Positions 56,760-64,000 of a stretch of DNA of 64,000 nucleotides are shown here, one piece after another. This DNA comes from CAJBNH01 sp964447285. Lineage in GTDB: Bacteria; Myxococcota_A; UBA9042. Under the pieces are notes generated by a model. The model did not search any database and had not been told where the DNA came from. It saw only the letters and a program-made list of their open reading frames with translations. A program made the position numbers and the translations under genes. The first letter of the stretch is position 1, and each line of letters starts with the position of its first letter. Where the stretch lies: NCBI GenBank assembly GCA_964447285.1, contig CAYURO010000004.1, positions 62,001 to 126,000 on the forward strand. The letters run 5' to 3'.

Positions 56760-58664
56760 TCACTGATCGAGCTGATTGCGTGCCCAGCGCTCGAGCAGGA
56801 ACAGGCGCATCAGCGCGGTCGACGGCGGGGCGCCCGAAGTGGTATCTCTCAAGAACCGCTCGACGTCCCGTGTCACCTGGGGCACGGAATACCAACCGCG
56901 TCGCCGAAGCCGGTCCTCCGACAGCGTGTCGGTGAAGAGCTCGCGCAAGGGGCCTCGGAGCCACCGGCCCACGGGAACCGGAAAGCCCATCTTGTCGCGG
57001 CGTTGCCACACGACCTCGGGAACCAGCCCCGGAAGGATTTGCCGCAGCAGATACTTGTTCAGGCCGTTGCGGCGCAACAGCCGGGCCGGCGCCGCGTGAG
57101 CTAGCGCGACGAGGTTCGGGTCCAAAAACGGCAGTCGCGCCTCAAGGGAAAAGGCAGCCGAGTTCGCGTCCTCAATTCGCAGGTAGAGCGGCAACGGCGA
57201 GCGGTAGACCTGGTCCAGCAACGCGACCTGCAGGTCCTCGGACGGCCGATGCGTCTGGGCAAGAGGCGCCCCCAACGGCCCTCCGGGCCTCGCATAGTGG
57301 ACAACCCCCGGCTCAAGGGTAGCCCAAACCCTGCGAAGGCCTGTCTCAACGCCAGTAGGCAGCGCGTTCAGGAGTAGGCCCGCCTGTGCCCGTGCAATGA
57401 GGCCGACGCCGATCGCTGCGGAGTCCGCTTCCGCCCGTCCCTCGCGAAAAGCGTACCCAAGGCCATCTTCACGGATGAGCGACCGCAAGTGCGGAAGAAC
57501 TGTCGAGTTGTACCCCGCCAGCAGTTCATCGGAACCCTGACCGTTGAGCAACACCTTGACCTGACTGCGCGCAGCCAACCCCATCACAAGAAAGCCGGCC
57601 AGCGGGCTGAGGCTATGTACCGGCTCGTCGTGGATCTCGAAGAAGCGGGTGGCCTCGGCCATCAACTGGTCGTCGCTGGCGACCGTGACGTGCCACTTGG
57701 CCCCCACTTGCTCGACGACAGGACGAATGAACGCCGACTCGTCGTACTCCGGCAACAGCGCGGTGAACGCGTGACGGCACTCCGGAACGCCTACTTCATC
57801 GAGGAACCGTCCCGTCGCACACGCAATCGCCGTGGAGTCCAGCCCCCCAGAGAGGCAGGTGCCCAGTTCGACATCGGCGCGCATGCGAAGGCGCACGGAC
57901 GACAGGAACGCATCGCGGAAGAGCTCGATGTAGGTCTGCTCAGACTGCTCGCTACGGTCGTACTGCGGCACATTCGCCGTCAGCGCTCCTTCTTGATATC
58001 GGCTCAGGAAGACCGGTTCGCCGGCGCGATACCTGTACAGCGTGCCCGGCTGCAAGCGCTTCACGTCCCGGAACATCGTGCGCGTGTCGACGTCGAGCTC
58101 GCCTTCGTCCAGAAACCGTCGGGCAGCCACGGGGTCGACTTCACGGGTGTTGCACCCCATCGACCTCAACGCCTTGATCTCACTAGCGAAAACTGTCGCG
58201 TCGCCCAGTTCGGCGGTGTAGAGCGGCTTGATGCCCCACGGGTCGCGGCACGCGTAGAGGGTCTGCGATGGGCGGTGCCACGCGAGGACGGCCCACATGC
58301 CATTGAAGCGGTCGAAGCTGCGCGGTCCCCAAAGACACAGGGCCTGAACCAACACCTCAGTGTCGCTGTCGCTGCGAAAAGCCACGCCCGCCGAGACGAG
58401 TTCAGCCCTCAGTTCCCGGTAATTGTAGATTTCGCCATTGAATACGACAGACCACTCGCCGTCATGCGAGGTCATCGGCTGGTGACCCGCAGGCGTCAGG
58501 TCGAGAATCGACAGGCGGCGGAAGCCGAAGGCGATGGGTCCGTCGTCGAGGTAGCCGGAATCGTCGGGGCCGCGGTGGGCGAGCACGTCCGTCGCCCGCA
58601 CCACCGCATCACGGTGGCGCGCCGCATGGCCCTGACGATCGAACAAGCCTACGAGTCCGCACAC
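56760..58664 (-). CDS. asnB: Asparagine synthetase (glutamine-hydrolysing)
   Basis: A 634-residue class B enzyme. The glutaminase N-terminus has the nucleophile Cys2 (MCGLVGLFD), HRGPDDSG and FNGEIYNYRELR. The synthetase half has the PP-loop CLSGGLDSTAIAC (near residue 270) and GSDELLAGY. It makes asparagine from aspartate, glutamine and ATP, or amidates another carboxylate in surface-polysaccharide clusters; no such cluster is adjacent. Own promoter at 58713-58740. Confidence 0.93.
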   Translation of the reverse strand: MCGLVGLFDRQGHAARHRDAVVRATDVLAHRGPDDSGYLDDGPIAFGFRRLSILDLTPAGHQPMTSHDGEWSVVFNGEIYNYRELRAELVSAGVAFRSDSDTEVLVQALCLWGPRSFDRFNGMWAVLAWHRPSQTLYACRDPWGIKPLYTAELGDATVFASEIKALRSMGCNTREVDPVAARRFLDEGELDVDTRTMFRDVKRLQPGTLYRYRAGEPVFLSRYQEGALTANVPQYDRSEQSEQTYIELFRDAFLSSVRLRMRADVELGTCLSGGLDSTAIACATGRFLDEVGVPECRHAFTALLPEYDESAFIRPVVEQVGAKWHVTVASDDQLMAEATRFFEIHDEPVHSLSPLAGFLVMGLAARSQVKVLLNGQGSDELLAGYNSTVLPHLRSLIREDGLGYAFREGRAEADSAAIGVGLIARAQAGLLLNALPTGVETGLRRVWATLEPGVVHYARPGGPLGAPLAQTHRPSEDLQVALLDQVYRSPLPLYLRIEDANSAAFSLEARLPFLDPNLVALAHAAPARLLRRNGLNKYLLRQILPGLVPEVVWQRRDKMGFPVPVGRWLRGPLRELFTDTLSEDRLRRRGWYSVPQVTRDVERFLRDTTSGAPPSTALMRLFLLERWARNQLDQ

Positions 58665-58712
58665 GGCCGAACCACCACGTTGAAAGCGCCCTTGATCGAG
58701 GGCGGAACGCGA

Positions 58713-58740
58713 AGGCTATGGCAACCCGCCAAACTGTCAA
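58713..58740 (-). promoter_or_regulatory. Promoter of asnB
   Basis: On the minus strand a perfect TTGACA, 16 bases, TAGCCT, about 50 bases before the ATG. Confidence 0.5.
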
Positions 58741-58915
58741 GCGAGGCAGGCCGCACACAACGGCTGACTTGAACCTGTTTGGAGTCAGGGGGCCGCGCAA
58801 TCCATCACTTCTTCCGAGGTCACCCTACGTCAAAAATGACTCACCCCAGTGATCCCCAATCCACCCGATGCGAAACGCGGGTCGAGCACAGAGGCCGGGG
58901 CGGCTGGGCACGCGG

Positions 58916-60094
58916 TCAGTCCCTCTCAACTACCAAGGCCACCGCCTCGCCGCCGCCGATGCACAGGCTGACCAAGCCCCGCCGAACGTTGCGCTCTGCC
59001 ATGGTGTGCAGCAGGGTCACGAGAATTCGGGTGCCACTGGCCCCAATTGGGTGACCGAGAGCGACGGCGCCGCCTTTGACGTTGACCTTGGCCGGATCGA
59101 GACCCAAACCCTGGGCGCAGGCGATTGACACAACGGAAAATGCCTCGTTGATCTCGAAAAGGTCGATGTCAGCGATCTCCAGCTTCGCCTTGGCCAGTGC
59201 GCCCTGCACTGCAAACACCGGTGCCGTGGTAAACCACTCGGGAGCCTGCGCGAACGATGCGTAGGACACGATACGCGCCAACGGCTTCAGCCCCAGCTCG
59301 CGGCCCTTCTCGGCTGACACCAAGACGACCGCTGCGCCGCCGTCGTTGATGGACGAGGCATTGGCAGCGGTGACCGTGCCGTTCTTGTCGAAAGCGGGAC
59401 GAAGACTGGAAAACTTCTTGGGGTCACCGCGTCCTGGCTCCTCGTCGGTGTCGACCATCACCGGGTCGCCCTTGCGCTGCGGCACGGGGACGGCGACGAT
59501 CTCGACCTTGAATGCACCTTCTGCAACGGCCTTCTGCGCCTTGACGTAGCTGTCGGCGGCGAATGCGTCTTGGGCCTCGCGCGTGATGCCCTTGTCGGTG
59601 GCGCAGATCTCGGCCGCGTTGCCCATGTGGAAGTCCTTGTAGACGTCCCACAAACCGTCCTTGATCATCGCATCGATCACCTGGCCGTGACCCAGTCGGT
59701 ACCCATCTCGCGCCTTGTCGAGGTAGTACGGCGCCTGACTCATGTTTTCCATGCCACCCGCAACGATGATGTCGGCGTCGCCCGCACGGATCTGCGACGC
59801 AGCGAGCATCACGGTCTTCACGCCCGAGCCGCAGACCTTGTTGACGGTCGTGCAGGGGGTGGACTGAGGAATTCCTGCGAACAGTGCGGCCTGACGAGCC
59901 GGCGCCTGGCCCAGGTTGGCCGGCAGGACGCAGCCCATGTAGACCTCTTCGACCGCCTCGGGTTTCACACCGGCGCGCTCGAGGGCAGCCTTGATCGCGA
60001 CGGCGCCGAGCCGAGGAGCAGCCACGGACGCGAGCGAACCGCCGAAAGAACCGATGGGGGTGCGCGCGGCACCGACGATCCAAACCTCACGCAT
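58916..60094 (-). CDS. Acetyl-CoA C-acetyltransferase (thiolase)
   Basis: A 392-residue thiolase. Acyl-accepting Cys88 in NKVCGSGVK, His in GHPIGASGTRI, and the second active-site Cys378 in CIGGGEAVALV are all present. The length and GGMENMSQAPY motif fit the short-chain biosynthetic/degradative acetoacetyl-CoA thiolase group. The gene lies 57 bases after ndk as the last gene of the sucCD-ndk-thiolase unit. Confidence 0.94.
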   Translation of the reverse strand: MREVWIVGAARTPIGSFGGSLASVAAPRLGAVAIKAALERAGVKPEAVEEVYMGCVLPANLGQAPARQAALFAGIPQSTPCTTVNKVCGSGVKTVMLAASQIRAGDADIIVAGGMENMSQAPYYLDKARDGYRLGHGQVIDAMIKDGLWDVYKDFHMGNAAEICATDKGITREAQDAFAADSYVKAQKAVAEGAFKVEIVAVPVPQRKGDPVMVDTDEEPGRGDPKKFSSLRPAFDKNGTVTAANASSINDGGAAVVLVSAEKGRELGLKPLARIVSYASFAQAPEWFTTAPVFAVQGALAKAKLEIADIDLFEINEAFSVVSIACAQGLGLDPAKVNVKGGAVALGHPIGASGTRILVTLLHTMAERNVRRGLVSLCIGGGEAVALVVERD

Positions 60095-60151
60095 GGGTCA
60101 CCTCCAAGAACGTGTGGCATCACGGCCGGTCCGACGCTTTGGGCCGGTCGG

Positions 60152-60574
60152 TCACACCAAGTCGAAGCACTCACTGAAGAAGTAGTGGAGTTCGCGAGCG
60201 GCGCTGGCGGGGCTGTCCGAGCCGTGGACCGTGTTGCGGCCCTTGCTCTCGGCGTACAGCTTGCGCAACGTGCCGTCGGCAGCCTGGGCGGGATCGGTCG
60301 CGCCCATCAGCTCGCGGTTGCGCAGCACGGCATTCTCGCCTTCCAGCACCATCAGCACGACCGGACCCGATGTCATGAACTCGATGAGCTCGCCGAAGAA
60401 TCCGCGGCCCTTGTGCTCTGCGTAGAAGCCCTCGGCTTGGGCTTGGGTCAGACGAACCATGCGCGCGGCGCGGATGCGCAGGCCGTTCGACTCGAAGAGG
60501 CTGATCACGTGGCCGATGTGGCCGTTGGCGACGCCGTCGGGCTTGACGATGGAAAGCGTGGACTCGATGGCCAT
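60152..60574 (-). CDS. ndk: Nucleoside diphosphate kinase
   Basis: 140 residues. The phospho-accepting His117 lies in NTVHGSDS, with the N-terminal TLSIVKPDGV motif. It balances NTP pools, and here would use the ATP or GTP made by succinyl-CoA synthetase encoded just upstream. ATG 60574 is chosen over an alternative start at 60583. Confidence 0.96.
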   Translation of the reverse strand: MAIESTLSIVKPDGVANGHIGHVISLFESNGLRIRAARMVRLTQAQAEGFYAEHKGRGFFGELIEFMTSGPVVLMVLEGENAVLRNRELMGATDPAQAADGTLRKLYAESKGRNTVHGSDSPASAARELHYFFSECFDLV

Positions 60575-60614
60575 GCGGTGCAATCTCCTGAGTGATGCAA
60601 TTGAAGTGAAGAAA

Positions 60615-61490
<876 letters not shown>

Positions 61491-61527
61491 GTGGGGCCCC
61501 CTGTGCTGGACGGGTTCTTCGGGTGGT

Positions 61528-62718
<1,191 letters not shown>

Positions 62719-62837
62719 GGCTTCTCCGGGCGGGACGACGCGGGGGCTCTGGGGGGAGCAGCGGCGCGCCTCTTACCATGCAGAGGCGTGGGCGCGCAAC
62801 CTGACACGGGTGCGGAGGGTCCGAGATGACCCGCAGA

Positions 62838-63596
62838 TCACAGGTTCTCGAGCGACTCGATCCCCAACGCGTACTTCGAGTGGCGTGAGACCCGCCAGGG
62901 CATCTGCATCAGCGCTTCCGCGGCCAGATTCCTATGTCTCGCCGCGCACTTGACCTCGATCACCAACGCTTTGGCGCTGTGTGCACGAAACCGGAACGAC
63001 GGTCTGGCTCGACCGACCTGAGGATACAGTTCAATGTCACGGTCGACCGTCACGCGCAGCACGCGGTCCCGCGACTCGAGGTAAGTCCGCCGGTAGCGGT
63101 TGATCAGCGCGGGAAAGGGCTGCGAGTCCAGCAGGAACTGAAACGGCACGTCGACGTGGCTGCGCAGCTGGTCGTGGAACGCCATCCAGGTCAGCTGGTC
63201 CAAGTCCATCGGGTGGTTCACCGGCGCGTTCCACTTCCACCCGATGCTGTCGCGCCGACACTTGATCTCAAGGGTACCCTTGGTCGGCGCGTGCGTTTCG
63301 CCATACCAGCGGTAGCGGGCCTTTTCGCGTCGACTGACGCCCGCCAGATTCTCGTAGTAGGCGTCGAGCGCAGGCGTGTCGAGATAGACGTTGTTGACGA
63401 CCCGGTCCGGATAGCTGAGGCGAAACCCCAAGCGATGCGAGCCGATCCACGCGAGCACGTGGGGCAGGTCGGTCACGTCGGCCGTGAACTTGACCTCGTA
63501 ACGCGGGTCGTCGATGGGCGGCAACCGCGCCGGATCGAACGACAGGTCCTTGGGGACGTCGAGAGAGGCGAGGCGGTGGCTGCGTCCGTGTTCCAT
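62838..63596 (-). CDS. VTC-domain protein, polyphosphate polymerase-like
   Basis: 252 residues from ATG 63596. The VTC fold is shown by RYEVKFTAD, VNNVYLDTPALDAYYENLAGV, RYRWYGE, LEIKCRR, RVTVDRDIELY and LVIEVKC, giving the basic and acidic tunnel residues of triphosphate-tunnel polyP polymerases. There is no membrane helix, so it is a cytosolic version. The start choice follows the domain; upstream in-frame residues are Arg/Gly-rich. It overlaps none of its neighbours. Confidence 0.8.
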   Translation of the reverse strand: MEHGRSHRLASLDVPKDLSFDPARLPPIDDPRYEVKFTADVTDLPHVLAWIGSHRLGFRLSYPDRVVNNVYLDTPALDAYYENLAGVSRREKARYRWYGETHAPTKGTLEIKCRRDSIGWKWNAPVNHPMDLDQLTWMAFHDQLRSHVDVPFQFLLDSQPFPALINRYRRTYLESRDRVLRVTVDRDIELYPQVGRARPSFRFRAHSAKALVIEVKCAARHRNLAAEALMQMPWRVSRHSKYALGIESLENL

Positions 63597-63604
63597 GCCT
63601 TGCC

Positions 63605-64000
63605 TCAGGGTCTTGCGATTCCGGCCGACATCAGCTGTTGGACCGACACGGGCGAGCACGTCTGTGGGTTTCCCTGCACGGACACGCGAGCCCCCCCCGT
63701 GCACAAGTGGTCCTGACCGGCGGTCTGGACGGTGACGTCGCGCACGTCGATTTGCGCGTGGTCGCCGGGGGCCTGCTGGTACGCAAGGAAGCCGACGTGC
63801 TGCACTGTGCCAATCCGCCCGCCCTGAGCCAGAATCCGCGCACCGTCGCGGGCCACCAGACCGTTGCCAACCCTCTCCGCCCACACACGGTTTGCCCGCA
63901 CACGCCCACCAGCACCGGCCCGAATTGCGGCCCCGCCCGCGTCTTGGACTTGCAGGTCGTTGACATCGACCTGTCCGCCTACGACGTCGATGCCATCGCC
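63605..64000 (-). CDS. Right-handed beta-helix protein, C-terminal part
   Basis: The frame is open to the window edge, so only the last 131 residues are seen. They show short repeating strands typical of parallel beta-helices (VDVNDLQVQDAGGAAIRAG, VRANRVWAERVGNGLVARDG, IDVRDVTVQTAG) with a Cys pair near the end (HLCTGG, PQTC). Such proteins are usually extracellular polysaccharide lyases, adhesins or passive surface proteins. No catalytic residues can be assigned. Confidence 0.65.
   Translation of the reverse strand, partial: GDGIDVVGGQVDVNDLQVQDAGGAAIRAGAGGRVRANRVWAERVGNGLVARDGARILAQGGRIGTVQHVGFLAYQQAPGDHAQIDVRDVTVQTAGQDHLCTGGARVSVQGNPQTCSPVSVQQLMSAGIARP

Overview
This GC-rich 64 kb bacterial chromosome window most resembles a myxobacterial or other former deltaproteobacterial lineage (Myxococcota/Bradymonadota-like). 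The signs are several Cys-rich, Asp/Thr-rich outer-membrane-type lipoproteins, PEGA-domain proteins, a Ser/Thr kinase with an N-terminal CxxC...CPxDG zinc-ribbon, a PxxKW-family protein and an FtsY with its own transmembrane anchor. This is inference from gene content, not from a marker gene.

Layout. 1-9.4 kb: the end of a signal peptidase I gene, a 37-residue membrane ORF, a tyrosine/dual-specificity phosphatase, PEGA proteins, a GST, a Cys-rich lipoprotein, an unusual P-loop protein, a PxxKW protein, a crotonase and ftsY. 9.6-16 kb: biotin carboxylase and biotin carrier, the coupled modification pair prmA-rsmE, a LysM-M74 murein endopeptidase and a THUMP rRNA methyltransferase. 16.2-18.9 kb: a lipoprotein with a caspase-like His/Cys dyad. 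19.2-27.4 kb: a complex I operon nuoE-F-J-K-L-M-N that lacks G, H and I. 27.9-28.7 kb: an NDP-sugar nucleotidyltransferase.

28.7-48.5 kb, all on the minus strand: a phage-tail-like contractile injection system (CIS). In transcription order it holds a DUF4255-type terminator protein, sheath 1, a small Zn-half-ribbon assembly protein, a DUF6760-like protein, a large sheath 2, a tube protein with a 120-residue N-terminal extension, a 1347-residue Ala/Ser/Thr-rich protein, a LysM protein, a gpD/VgrG-like hub, gp25, a gpJ-like baseplate protein, a PASTA-fused tail protein I, a 514-residue baseplate-associated protein, an FHA protein, and a signal peptide-VWA-TM-FHA membrane protein. No AAA+ ATPase, PAAR tip, tail fibre or conventional tape measure is visible. 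The two FHA proteins, one crossing the membrane, make this locus the most interesting part of the window: they suggest a CIS linked to the cell envelope and possibly controlled by phosphorylation.

48.8-64 kb: apt, surE, a Ser/Thr kinase, a tRNA operon (Asp-Val-Asp), two Cys-rich lipoproteins, moeA, asnB, an operon sucC-sucD-ndk-thiolase (TCA/acyl-CoA and NTP metabolism), a VTC-domain polyphosphate polymerase-like protein and the end of a beta-helix protein.

Several genes and operons share good sigma70-type promoters of the form TTGAC(A/T/G)-N16-18-TAnnnT, listed individually. All assignments come from reading the sequence; no database search was possible.
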